In this document: piece by piece, positions 49,901 through 62,200 of the stretch | How the letters are laid out: every line of letters begins with the position of its first letter | How positions within the stretch are numbered: the stretch's first letter is position 1 | Assembly (NCBI RefSeq): GCF_036373705.1 | Contig: NC_089855.1 | Coordinates: 7,602,001 to 7,666,000 of the forward strand | Length of the DNA stretch: 64,000 nucleotides | From: Amia ocellicauda | Lineage: Eukaryota > Chordata > Actinopteri > Amiiformes > Amiidae | Direction of reading: 5' to 3' | Made by a program: the position numbers and the translations under genes | The notes under the pieces: model-generated | The model's input: only the letters and a program-made list of their open reading frames with translations | Databases searched by the model: none | Told to the model about the DNA's origin: nothing

Positions 49901-51417
49901 GATCCCAAAATACAATGACTTTGTTTCCATTGAGGTGACACCCAGAACAAGTATGACAACCAGGACGTGAGGAAGGTTTGAAACGATGCGAGGCCGTCCT
50001 GCGCTCCTGACCCGTGGGTTGTGTGTTAGTGTGGACGGCTTTACTGGACTTCAAAACTTTGTCTTTTGTAAACTAAACTCAGACTGAACTGTAGAGCGCA
50101 GGCCGAGTGTGTTAAGGTTACACACGCTAACTGGTATTTATATCGCATCATGGGTGGAACCATAGTCACACTGGGAGCGCCTCTCGGCCACACCTGGAGA
50201 TGCCAAACACATTAAAACATGATTTCCGTTGTACTCCTTCGTATGCAGTATAGTGTTACCACAATACTTTATGAACTGTAGGTTTTGTGCTTTAAATTAA
50301 TACGCGTGTTTCTGTGTTTGGAGCGTGGGGGGGTCTCACTGTGCTCTGTGTGTCTGTGTTGGGAGAGTGGGGGTCTCACTGTGGTCTATGTGTGTGTGTG
50401 CCCCCCCAGCCTGCAGCAGACCTACGAGACGAAGCGGCAGGAGTTCCTGGGGGACCTGCAGAGGAGGGAGGAGGAGATGAGGCAGATGTTCGTGCAGCGA
50501 GTGAAGGAAAAGGAGACGGAGCTGAAGGAGGCAGAGAGAGAGGTAGCTACACAACACCCCCGTCTCACAATCGCAGAACAGCAGAGAACTGATCGATATT
50601 AATAAACATGTGCCAAAAAAGTGTGGTTTCAGTACCTGACCTATTTAACTATAAAAGCCATTAAACAATTATGATAATGAAAATCAACAGATGTGTAATA
50701 AGACTTCTCTGCTTATTGTTCAACTTCTTGTCATTGCGTTGTGTGTGCGTTTGCTGCCCCCTTGTGGTCGAGCGCCGCAGTGCAGTAACCTGCTCCCCGT
50801 GTCGTCCTCAGCTGCAGGGCAAGTTTGAGCACCTGAAACGGGTGCACCAGGAGGAGAGGATGAAGCTGGAGGAGAAGAGGAAGCTGCTGGAGGACGAGAT
50901 CAACACGTTCAGCAAGAGAAAAGCCGCCACAGAGCTGCTCCAGGCGCAGGCCTTCAACACGTCGGCCAACGTGAGCATCAAGAAAGACAAAGACCGTAAA
51001 AAGTAAGCCCTGGTTTCTTTCAGTAGTTATGTATTCGTTCAGCTTCTTCTGAAGGAGTGTTTTTTGTCCTTTTGTTTTATTAAGCAAAACTAAAAGATAC
51101 ATTTTGCCCGTTGAGTCTGTCTGTCTCTCTCGCGCGCGCGCGCTGTCTGTCTGTCTGTCTTTGATCTCGCCGGGACCGAGAACAAGCAGGAGCCTCCGAT
51201 TCACATGATGAGAGCAGGGCGGGGAGAGAGCTGTGATCGGACAGGGGTCAAATCCTCATTTTAGAGTGCATCTAGATCGGTGGCACGATGAATGAATGAT
51301 CTCGGCTCTGAAAAGTCTCTTTAATTCAAAGTCATTTTATGAACAATTGGTTGACATAATTCAACATACGTTTATTTACTGACTATTCTGCTCTCTTCCA
51401 GCTCTGGGTTCATGTGA
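40363..51417 (+). CDS. SEPTIN10: Septin-10, ten coding exons
   Basis: Filament-forming GTP-binding cytoskeletal protein of the SEPT6/8/10/11 subgroup. Exons: 40363-40392, 42420-42537, 42869-43064, 43368-43554, 46264-46425, 47102-47198, 47508-47676, 50410-50542, 50812-51002 and 51402-51417 (TGA), together 432 residues in one frame. Exon 1 encodes [10 protein letters not shown], matching human septin-10 MASSEVARHL; its ATG has A at -3 and G at +4. The P-loop GETGIGKST is at 50-58, the switch II motif NTVGFGD at 102-108, and the G4 motif AKAD at 185-188. The septin unique element includes YPWGVV. The last ~120 residues form a coiled coil. The C-terminus [15 protein letters not shown]-type ending (KDKDRKNSGFM after splicing) resembles septin-10 rather than 6, 8 or 11. 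The exon 3 donor is GC rather than GT. Linkage to SOWAHC and SH3RF3 supports the paralogue call. Confidence 0.95.
40393..42419 (+). other. SEPTIN10 intron 1
   Basis: Donor GTACGT to a tandem CAGCAG acceptor at 42417-42422. A GC-rich patch with a CCAAT box (CCACCAATCGG, about 40877-40887) might be a second promoter. Nothing else is recognised. Confidence 0.75.
43901..43947. repeat. (CT)n microsatellite in SEPTIN10 intron 4
   Basis: About 21 CT units in a row on the plus strand, within the intron between exons 4 and 5. This is a simple-sequence length polymorphism candidate. Confidence 0.95.
46193..46211. repeat. Poly-C run upstream of SEPTIN10 exon 5
   Basis: About 15 consecutive C residues (46196-46210) lie about 55 bases before the exon 5 acceptor (46263). 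They may form part of a long pyrimidine context for the acceptor. The length may be affected by sequencing error. Confidence 0.85.
46509..46932 (-). mobile_element. CR1/L2-like LINE 3' fragment, copy 4
   Basis: In SEPTIN10 intron 5, antisense to the gene and only 84 bases past the exon 5 donor. It is longer than copies 1-3 at its 5' side, reaching the segment equivalent to ATRLIPGL (plus-strand CCTTCAGACCTGGAATAAG, about 46902-46920). The tail at 46509 reads AAGAACATAAGAAAG on plus. Confidence 0.85.
51128..51162. repeat. CG and CTGT simple repeats in SEPTIN10 last intron
   Basis: A short (CG)n run followed by CTGT repeats, 120-160 bases after the exon 9 donor. Simple sequence only. Confidence 0.8.
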
Positions 51418-52575
51418 AGACGCTGTGCTGAAGACGACTGCCGTCTGTTAGACGTAGACTGTAATAAATACAGAATATTATCTCTATCGCTCTTCCCATC
51501 ATTACTAGTCTCACAGTGTTGTGTATTTTAACATCTGCTGCCTGCTGGGCACACGTGTGTCATGCTGTGTATATATTCATGTGTGTGCTGTTGTTGTGTT
51601 ATTAATGTCGTTGTCCATTGCTTCTCTTAAACCACTGCCTCACGGGAGCCGTCTCCCCCTGTGTGCGTTCGCTCTGACCTGACGTCCGCTCTCTGTGAGG
51701 GTCCGCTGCTTTCGGGACCCTCCGCTCCGTCTCAGTCGTGCGTGTAAAGGACTGGATTCGACTCGAGCATTTAAATACAGAAGTGCCAGTAGATTTAAAC
51801 GTCTTGGGTCGATGCTTGAGGACACATCCTAAACCCCAAGCCCCTTTGACACGCGTAGCGGGTCCAAATGAAGTTCTGTCCCCACGATGCCTTACTCCTC
51901 CAGTCCAGTCCATCCCTCCATCCGTTCTGTCGCTGGCGTCAATAAAAAAAGGCGCCAAATCTTTCCAAACCTCGTCTTGCCTGGGCCAATCTTTAAGCAT
52001 GAGACCAGAACCCCAATGGACAGTTTAGTTTTTTTTTGTTTTTAATTCAGATATCATGGTACAACAGGTCAATGCAAATACCTTTTCTTATTTTGTGTGT
52101 TTGTAATCCAAAGTTTGGCTGTACAGAAGTTGCCGCTGCATTTCAAACAGTTTCAACTTCTTGTTTCCAAAACTGATCTAAAAACGCTCTTTCCTAGTGA
52201 ATAGACTATGCAAACATGGGTCTTTTAGCAATACAGCCCACACTTGTCACCGATTGCCTTAAAAACCATTCCGTGTGCCTTCTGCCTCCTTTACACGGAG
52301 ACTATTGAAATGAAAAGGGAGAAATTTTGTACTAGATGCTGTTTACATCGAACTTGTTCCATGTGTTGGTACTTGTTGGCCGAGCGTCACCACAGTATCG
52401 ACAGTGTCACCGCCTGCCCTGAAGGATGAGATTTCACAAAGAATCCACAGGATGACTCAGAAAACATTATGCGTAACTTTTATATATAAACTTGTATTTA
52501 AGTATACAGTGTTATTGAGGGACTAAATATTCATTGAATATTTTTTAGCAACAATAAAAAATTTGTTTCCCAAAG
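51418..52575 (+). other. SEPTIN10: SEPTIN10 3' untranslated region
   Basis: Non-coding sequence after the TGA at 51415-51417. AATAAA signals occur at 51463-51468 (only 46 bases past the stop), 51941-51946 and 52553-52558. The last sits in an AU-rich end with a following GT-rich stretch and is the best main site. Alternative polyadenylation is possible. Confidence 0.55.
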
Positions 52576-52799
52576 CAATGCAGATGTGGTTATTTTATAC
52601 AGTCAACTTCTAGGTCTTTCTTCATCTCTTGGGATTCAATCGAAAGCTTCCTCTGTCCAATTTTGATCTGTTCTTCTCTCAGTGTGTCTGACCCATCGCC
52701 ATTGTAACATCTTCACGCTTTCAATGATGTCACGTATTTAGTTTTTTTTTCTTGTTATTCCCAGCATGCATCTCACCATGTCAAAAGTGTAGAATTGAG

Positions 52800-53341
52800 A
52801 ACAAGGGCAGTAATGTTCAGACTGTACAATGCACTAGTTAGAGCTCATCTGGATACTGTGTGCAGTTCTGGGCTCCACACTTCAAGAAAGATATCGCTGC
52901 TCTAGAGGCAGTTCAGAGGAGAGCAACCAGACTTATTCCAGGTCTGAAGGGAAAGTCCTACTGAGAGACTGAGGAACTGAACCTTTTCACCCTGGAACAG
53001 AGGAGACTACGTGGGGACTTGATTCAAGTCTTCAAAATCATGAAAGGCATCGACCACATCAAACCAGAGGAGCTTTTCCAGATCAGCAGGGACACACGCA
53101 CCCGGGGACACAAATGGAAATTGGGCTTCGAGGCATTCAAGACAGAAAACAAGACACTTCTTCACACAGAGAGGCGTCACAATCTGAACAAACTCCCCAG
53201 CGATGTGGCTGAAGAGACAATTTGGGAACATTCAAAAACAGACCGGATAGGATCCTTGGATCACTTAGTTATTAATGGACACCAAACGAGCACGATGGGG
53301 TGAATGGGCTCCTCTCGATTGGACACTTTATGTTCTTATGC
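52800..53341 (+). mobile_element. CR1/L2-like LINE 3' fragment, copy 5 (longest)
   Basis: Just downstream of the SEPTIN10 3' UTR. It starts near 52812 with [16 protein letters not shown], a typical thumb-region motif of CR1/L2 reverse transcriptases. It then passes through the RRATRLIPG-equivalent, with several stops and frameshifts, into [20 protein letters not shown] and the tail TTATGTTCTTATG. It identifies the family of the shorter copies. Confidence 0.88.
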
Positions 53342-56300
53342 TCTGTGTCGTTTGCAGTTTCTGTATCAATTTGGGATTGAGTGACCAGGTTTCACGGTAT
53401 ATATAATGTTAATTTTGTATATACAGTTATAGCTCTTCAATGTGGTGACAGTATAAATCACGTGTCTCAGTCTGCTGCCGCCTGTGGGCTTCACTGTGCT
53501 GGCAGGGTGGCTGTAGTATTTTCCTGCTCTCCTGGGCAGAAAAAGTGCCCGTCTCCAGGCGTCTCTCAAACCAGAGGATTGTGTTTTAACGCGACACTAG
53601 ATGGCACCAGTACATCACCTCAGCCCTGCAGAGCCCTTCTGCTGAGTGACCTAATTATTGTCTCCCTTTAACCACAACATGAGAGCAACACTATAATCTC
53701 AATGTTTCTTATCAACATGTGTATGAAGACGCACCAGTTCTTTATCATTTAATCTTTCCTGGCAATTTTCCGTCCGGCATCTTCTACACTTGTTTCAACT
53801 CTTGTGCAGGGTTTTATTTATGTATTTATCTCTAATAAAGCTCTGCCAGATAAAGGGAGGAATAATGTGGTTCGTGCATAATTGCAAAGGTTACTTCCAG
53901 TCTTGCATCATCCGTCTGATTGCAGGGTCGCTGGAGTATATACACACACACACACATATAAACACTCCCAAAGACAGAGATGACTGGCTTATCCTCGAGC
54001 AGTGTCAGAGAAAGAACAGCGTCATTGGAGGAAGATCTAATGAAAAATACGGCTTCATCTACATTGCAAATCTGGTGTCGGAAGGCGATTAGCAAAACAC
54101 TGATACCGTCCACACTGTCCCCCCGCAATAAGGCCTTGAAACCTGGAGGAGAGGACATTTTTCGAGGAGAAGTAATTACACACAAACTGCCAGCGTTTAT
54201 TTCATTAGATGTCTCACTTCCACAAAAAACAGACACATTGTGACAATATCTATTTTCATCGATTCCTTTGAGATTTATGTTAAAATATTTCTCAGCATAT
54301 CTCAAGAAAGCATGTGTTATTGTAAGATCTTTCCAATGGATTTAGAGAGGGGAATTAATTACCTCGAGGCATCTGTTTATCAAGGTATGTCCAAATTATA
54401 ACTCCAATACTGCAAGCTTAACTGCAATTCTCTGAAAAATAAACCTTTGCGTCAAAAGTTACACGATTAATAACATCTGCTGAAATACTTCCTATAGCTG
54501 AGACTGTGAAAGTAATCCAGATGTTTACTCTTGCTTTGGCACAAGAAAAGCCTCCTGAGATCTGCCTGAATTATATTTTTTAAAGGAACCGAGATGTCGA
54601 GAATAATTTCCCGAGCCTTGGACGCCAACGGCTCGCTCCTCTAGCAGAATTATTGATGGCTTACTCCGCTTTGAAGTTCGTAATGAAAGATCACAGCCAT
54701 TTTCAAAGGCTGAACAAATTAAGTCTGTTCTCTTAAATGTTTCTATTTCGGTCTCGATTGAGAGATGGATCTCAGACGGGAAACACAACGAATCTAAATG
54801 TGTGAATGACAGATCTGTCCTGTTTGAAAGTGAAGATGTAAAGTATAATTTACTTTGTTACAATGCTTCAATATTGAACCATTAATGGCAGATTTATGAA
54901 CAGGTTTCAATTTATTTTACTATATCTAATGTTTGGTAAGGTGGAAGGTGAGTTGGACAAAGGGGCATCATATGTACTCTTCCTCTATATTGTTGATTAG
55001 TCAGTAACCAATGTAATCTGTTTGACTGGCATATTAATCAGCATTTCATGAATATTAATATGAGTTGTGGGCTGCCAAATACCACTTTTCAGACGAGGTA
55101 TTATGAAAAACAAAGCCTGGACTTGAAACGCTGATGGTTATGTGAAAAACAAAGACAGTTTTAGAAAACGGACATCAGTTTCCTCTCCTGACACGTCTTG
55201 CCCTTGGCTCCTTCGCGGCTTCGACAGCTTGGCTCGCCGAGTGATGGAGCAGCGCCAGGGAGACTTGAACGTCTTCCAGGTGAAGCGTCGCCATCTTAAT
55301 CGCCGTCTCATGGGACTCGGTTTAGATATATTAACAGGGAACTCTCTGGGAAGAGCGGTAAATACAGAGAGTGCGGCCTTGTCAGACAGTAACCAGGCTT
55401 TTGCCAATGTAAGCCGTCGTTACAAAGAGCAAAGCAGCAGGAATGTGTTCGTTAAGACAAATTAACAATCTGCCAGCAGGCGTGGACGGTGTGAAGGAGC
55501 CTGGAAACGTCCGAGGAGCCCCCTGCACATGTCCCCATCTACCCCGCACCGTGACGTCTCCCACGAATACACAGCTAACAGCCTCATTGGCTGTCGGGGC
55601 CGCCAGAAGTAATCACCCGCATTTGCATTTAGATTGTCCGTAGCTGACAATCTTCCGGAGCGATCCTCCACCGTGCCGCGTGAGAGGGGGAATTTGTTTG
55701 TCATTTAGGTTGGTGGCAGAAGATTTTAAATTTCCAATTACACAGATCTGGCCCGATTGAACCAAGACGCTTATCAATGAATCCCAAGCAGACCAGCAAG
55801 ACGGCAGCCGGGCCGCCCCTTTGAATTAGCACCAGTTCAACCGCGTTGACCTCCGGCCCCGTCACACGTTTATAGCTGTGTTTAGACATATTTTGAAAAC
55901 GTGATGCTGAGGAATATGTTCATTCATACTGGGTGTTTGTGGGTGGGGGGGTGTCCAAGCAGTGACACATTAAATCAACGCTCCTCCTGTTACAAGCACT
56001 AGTGAGTTAGTTGCATCTGCTCACTGTCTGGTCCCTGGTTGTATCTGAGGAATTTTAAACCATTCCAGTTGTGAGATTTTCTTGGGTTTTCTACTGTTCG
56101 TTAAATTTCAGTCTGAACCAGCCAAAGCTGAGAAGTGTCTTTTGTGATTGTTTGTTGTATGGATTAATTAGGTCAGATCTCCATCGGGGGTCTCAGATTA
56201 CAATGTTTTGGTTTGTTCTTCTGATTTGTATTTACTGATCATTCTTAAATACATATCCTGGTCTTTTTTGTTTTGTTAGCAGCACAATCATGTTTTATTG

Positions 56301-59290
56301 CTCTTTATCTCATGGCAAATCTTTAATAAGTCTTAGCCAATAGGCTGCATTTATGATCACAAACTTCTGCCCCTAATCAATCAACTACTGATCAGATTCA
56401 AAGCCGTTCAAAGGCCAGTTGTAACCCAGCTGTTTCTGTTCACATGTTCACATAGTTATGTATGATGTTAAACACAAATAAAACAAATCTCAGGCTTTTT
56501 TCCATGTCAAATGAAAGTGTGATCGAACTTATGTAATCTCTGTCGATTACCTGTTTCAAGTCAGTGAAGCAGTGCCGTTGTCCCGGGGGTGGCTGTAGCA
56601 TCGGGCACATCTGTGAGCGACACGGACTGTTTGTACAGGGCTTCTTCTTGGGATGCTGATCAGAAGCAGATCTGCGCCTTGATTGAGAGGTGCTGCACCG
56701 TTAGTTTCCTTCGGTATGAGGGGAGTGTTGAGGTTGACTGATACCACCCGTCCCCCCCATGAGGCCTATCGCCTCCCTGAACACTAGTGTAGTAAGACAG
56801 AGGCTGCCACCCAACGCACTGACACACCAACGTCAGGGAGGTGCAGCCAGGGGACTTTGTATTTAAGACACAGAGAGATGAGGACTGGGTCGATGTAATC
56901 TCCACAACACGGCGGTTCAGATAAAAAAAGCCTGAGGGGAATAATCTAACACTTAAAAATATAGCTTCCTGTGAATAACTTTGACCTCAACCACTCTTCA
57001 TATATCGTGGTGTGAAACTGGCAACTGCAATACTTTCTTATTCACGAGCAACAGATTAAGAGCAAACCTTTCAAAATGTCTCCGTTGTTGGTTTTGTCTG
57101 GTAATAGTCCAGAAACACAGGAAAGGAAATTACACTAATCCAGCAGACCACTTCAACACTCCACTTTTTACACATATACTGTGGTGGTTTGAAATACCGT
57201 GTGGATAAATCTCTCTGTGAAAACCTCTCGGTGATTACTAGAGAAGCTGCCAGTGCCGCCGTGAAGGTCACTCGAGCAGACCTCGCACTTTGAAGCGCAG
57301 TACACTTACCAGAAGATATATAGTCGATTAGAAACACTTTATTTCTCCCCCTGTGGTTTTCCCCTGACAGCGCACGCCTTCTGGGGAAGAGACGGGTTTT
57401 TTTGTTGTAGGCTTTGAAGTTTTCTCTCGCTGTAAATAATAACATGGGCTTTTATCACAACTTTTCCGAGCGGGGTGTAAAAAGCAGGGAAGTAGCACCA
57501 CTACATGAAGGGATAGTGTGACGGGCTGTGCTTGTGCAGGGGCTCACAGAGAGATCGTTCCCCTGCTGGTTTGCATGTAATTGACACGTTATAAATCTCC
57601 CTTACACAGCTTACAATTTACACTTTATGCAGCGTGTAATGGTTGCATTACAGCCCCCTGGGACAGTTCATAGTAAACACGGTGGACCCACAATGCACTG
57701 CTTCTCACGAGGGAGAGACATTGCTTACCTCTCATCGTCAAAAGCGTTATGAACTCATTCCATTAAATGCGGATCTATTTCTCATTGACACTTTCTATTT
57801 TTTTAAATAAAGTTTAAAATGTTTACACGGCCATTTCAGATCCAGACAGATGCGTCTGTACATTTGATCCGGATCAGAAAGGGCAGTGTAAACGCGCCTA
57901 TAGTTCACACTGCTTTTCTGGCTTGCTTTGGCTCTAGAGGGCCTTTCGTAGCCGGTAGAGCTCACAGTATATCAGATGTTGTTGTTCGCCTCTAGTTGTG
58001 CGACTGAACAGGATCGCTGTGACAGTCAGAGTTGTTCCACAGTGTAAGCTCATGCTTTACTTCAGTGAATCCAGTATTAAGGGAGCACAGTCAAACTCCG
58101 GCACGTGGAAAGCTTTAGTAAAGCTGCAAATAAAGTAACTAAGTAGTGTGCAGCCCAAGAGAGATAATAAAAGGTCTGCATGTCTCTCTCTCTCTCCCTC
58201 TTCCTCCCCCTCTCTCTCTCTCCCGTGGGTTTCATAATGAACGAAAAACTGACCTCTCCATGACACATCAGCACCGACTCCTTCCTCGTTAGTCATTAGG
58301 CTCCTATGGATTGTGTCTGCAGATATTCGCAATTATACGCGTGTTTTAAAATGTAGCGGGTCTTAAGGTCTTAGGATGAAATAGGATCCTTTTAAATAAT
58401 TATGACCAGAACTAGACGCAGCACCGGGCCTCTCTACGTGGGAAAAAAGGCTCTGAGGACCACAGAACGAGCACAGCGGCTCTCTCTGAAGACCTGGATG
58501 CGAATGCAAATGCTTCAGCCCTGAAACAGCACTGCAGATTTTAATTAAAAGGGAGAAAACATTAATTCCAAAGAGGTTTACAGGAAAGCATGAGAGGAAG
58601 ACGATGAAACGGCAAAGAAATGTGCAAATCTTTGTGAGTTCTACAGCCTGAAAGTTGCATCAATCTTCCTGAGAAGAGAAGAGCAAACATTAAAGACTCA
58701 GCAGCCGTCACCGAACACAAATGAACCTTTCCGATACTACGGCGTCAGACAGAGAGATATCGCTCGGCTACAATGCAGAGCAACCGCTAATTAGCAAAAC
58801 GGAGCAAGAACGATCTCTGTGCGTTGAGTTACATGGCTCTGAACAGGAGAGGGGGAAAATCAATCATCTCTTAATGAGAAAATAATTTGCTCTTCTCTTG
58901 TGCAGCCATGACAGCCGCCGACTCTGATTCCTGCGTCTCTAATAGATATTGGAAACGCTGTCTTTCGAGAACCACAATAGCAACCCCCACGTCCTGACCT
59001 CAGGTATGTGACTTCTGCAGAACCGGCGCCAGTGAAGGGTGACGATCGATGTCAGTACCTGTCTTGGGGGTCGTGATGTCCATGTTCATTCCTCCTGGGT
59101 CCTGGTGCCGGCGTCAGTAACGCCAGGCCTCTACGAAGATCCGATTGACTGCTACACTTTGGAGATTTGAAGTTAGTGAGTCAGTCTCCATGTGTGAACG
59201 ATCTCTCCAACTCCACTCCTGCACCAGACAAGTCAATCAAGCCACACACAGCACCAAGATGCATAAAAAAACATCCCTCATGACATTGTT
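53342..59290. other. SEPTIN10-SH3RF3 intergenic region
   Basis: About 6 kb without recognised genes or transposons apart from simple repeats. Several low-repeat, mixed-composition blocks (53960-54240, 54540-54770, 55560-55880 and 58500-58990) contain homeobox-type TAATTA cores and could be conserved regulatory elements. This cannot be tested without alignment. Confidence 0.4.
58181..58223. repeat. CT-rich simple repeat
   Basis: Two CT arrays interrupted by CCCTCTTCCTCCCC, in the SEPTIN10-SH3RF3 intergenic region. The arginine/glutamate-rich minus-strand reading frames here are artefacts of the repeat. Confidence 0.85.
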
Positions 59291-62200
59291 AAACAAAGGC
59301 ATTTATTGCTGAAACGCACTTGACTGAAAAAAACTAAACACAGGTTAATAATACAAGACAAGTGAGTTCATGAACAAAAAGGCCATCGCCACACCGAGTG
59401 TCCAAAGTCTGGCTTCTTGTTCTGTAGCTTCTTCTTAAAAAAAAAATAGCTCTGGTTCTGATCTGTAGACTCTTGCAGTCAAATAAAGTCACATAATGAT
59501 AATTATGAACGATATTCCTCAAATTTCAACAACAAACTTTTTTTTTTAAATCTTTTTTTTGTAATGGTCTGCACACAATCTCCACGGCTTACACGTGTGT
59601 GACATCCCGTTCGCGTCTGCAATTCGAGAACAGTAACACGGACGCTTCTGGCAGCTGCAGTGTTCTCCGGCCCGGCCAGGGTCTCTCCCACTCGCGGGAT
59701 TCGCATTATATACATTCATCTCCAGAACCGAGTTTGTGCTTTAACCCCTCGGTGTCACTCTTCCTCTCCTGCCCTCCGTTCATGTCCGGGAACGACAGAT
59801 TTTAAATATCTGGCATCGAGATCTTCGCACAGAAGAGTTCGACCAACGGCTGCACCAAGTCTCGGCTCGACCTCTACTTTGATATAAACAAAGATCTTGC
59901 TTCTTCCTCGAGACACAGCCCAGATATGCCATCCTGATTCGTTATTCAACCTGATACAGTTATTCATGACAACTCTGTGCTTTATTCATAACCAAAACAT
60001 TGTCATCAGTGACATAGACAGAATGTGCTTTTGGATTTAATGGAAAACATTGATATGAATATGAATGTCTACATTTGACATTGTGGTAATCTGTGGCCTT
60101 TACTCCTCAAGGGTGTGGCAGACCGGGATTCCCTAAATGTGGGTGTGAATCCTCGTTGTGCATCCAAACCCCTCAGAGAGAAATTTCAAAGGCTGAGAAA
60201 AGGTGTCGGACCACATGACTGGGAGGTAACTGGTAATGACATGGTAACTGCATGTGGTCAGTGTCCCTGTTTGGACCTGAACCGCCGTCTCTAACCTGTA
60301 CCTCCAAGCACCCCATAACCCCCGACAGAAACACAGACACACTACGCCGAAAGAAAGCTCCCCTGATCACTTTTTCCCCTCACACACGACAAACCCACTG
60401 CTAAAGAATCAAGGAGAACTTGCAATGGCTTCCACTGACTTCACTATGAGCTCACAACCCTCCCGGTCACAGAGGGGTCACATTGTGTGGCAAGACAAGA
60501 ATCACAACGTTGACCACCAATTCCCACTGGTCACCGTGTTAAACTCTTACACAGGAGCTACCGATCCCTACGCTCAAATGGTCCATCTCCACACTGTCCG
60601 ACCCACCTGCCTGATCGGATGACTTCCCTGCTGGAGCTGTCCCAGTTCCTGGAAGCAAACCAAGTCTTGATTTAAACAACAATAACAGAGGCCAACTATT
60701 TAAAACCATGCCAATACTCCCCCCTCCAGAAAAAACAAGCGCTCTTATTAAAGTCTATAAATCTGTCCTCACATCTCAGCTGGCTTCCCGCACGGCCCTC
60801 ACCGAGGGACAGAGAGGCAGTGGGCGAGTTTGGCCTCCACTGATAACGCTAACGAGATATTAATGGGAGTCGGGCAACGCCTCTCGAGTTATCTTGTGTT
60901 TCTGTGCGGCGGGATGCTTGATACTGGTCTCCCGAGATCACAACACTATCAATCACTCACTGCTCACAGGCGGCTAATGAACAAGAGGGGAAAATACACA
61001 GACCTGTGGATTACCTGCGAAAATCCCAGGACTTGGGTGGAGTGGGAGTCTGGGAAACTGCCTTTTGGTACATTTGGGAGATTTGAAGTTAGTTATTTTA
61101 AGTGTCTTCTGTAATTTGTAATGGATTCTAGCTGGCCACACACAGCGTAGCCCTGCATCACAACAAACAACCAAAGCAGGATGTATGTATAGGTCTCTGA
61201 GGATTATCAGGGCCTCAATAACCAGCAATTATGGCCAATTCTGGGGTCCCACCCGTCCTGCTGTTTGGCCCCTGCTCAGATTCACGTTGGTTCACTAATT
61301 AAACTGCGTCTTCCTTTATTGACACACTGACCAGGGTAATACTTTCAATGAGGCTCGGAGAGTTCAATGTGCTGGGAATACTCTGTGCTTTTCAGACACC
61401 TGTGGGGTGTAGCAGCCTCCTTTTCCCACCCACTAGAGACAGCGAGTGTGTGTTTATTAATTTGGCTAGTTATATATATATATTTGTTAGCTGTGTGGCA
61501 TGTCTGTGGGTCATCACAGTACGTGAACTGCGGTGATTCGCCAGGAAAATTAATTAGGCACTTTGCTGTCAGCGTGAGCCACTGGAGCGACCGTGGCCCC
61601 TCACTGTTCAGTACTGATTGAGACAGGTTTCAGTGCAATCAGCTCCTGTTCGGTGAAATACATCCTACAGCCAGGAGGAAACGGCCCCGGAAACACAACG
61701 GTTTCATAGTAGTGTAGGTATCTAATGTGCTCTTATACAAAACAATCCACTTCACAAGGTCAATCTGAAATTTAAATTTGTGTTAAATGTTTCTGATCTA
61801 GTGTCTTGAACAAAGGCTGTGTTTTGGACCATGTCAAACAGATAAGCCAGACTGATCGCGTGCCCCTCACTGCCTGGCCCGAGCCACCAGACTGCATTTA
61901 ATCTCAGACTCGTAATACAATCTACCCATAATGAATAAATGAAGTTTTCAATTTTCAAGTCACGATATAAAACACCCCCGTCCAGAGGTGTCTGACGAGG
62001 GGATGAGCGTTAATCAAAACTCCTCAATGACACCACATTTCTGGTTGAAATAAACTTTCCCAGCGTAATCTAATAAAGATCCCAACACCGAACCGCGGCG
62101 CCGACAAGACTCCTGTCCCGGGGGATTGGCTTTCATCTCCACTGACATCTTATTTCTAAACCGAAGACGCTACAACAGGCGGCCAGAAACACAATATCAG

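Larger units (their letters stand above)
42538..50409 (+). other. SEPTIN10 introns 2 to 7
   Basis: Introns 42538-42868, 43065-43367, 43555-46263, 46426-47101, 47199-47507 and 47677-50409. They hold the (CT)n tract, the poly-C run and LINE copy 4. The 2.7 kb introns 4 and 7 show no exon-like or known repeat sequence. Confidence 0.8.

Noticed and set aside
40363-51417. Assignment as SEPTIN6, SEPTIN8 or SEPTIN11
   Set aside because: The N-terminus [10 protein letters not shown], the C-terminus and the SOWAHC/SH3RF3 linkage fit SEPTIN10 better.
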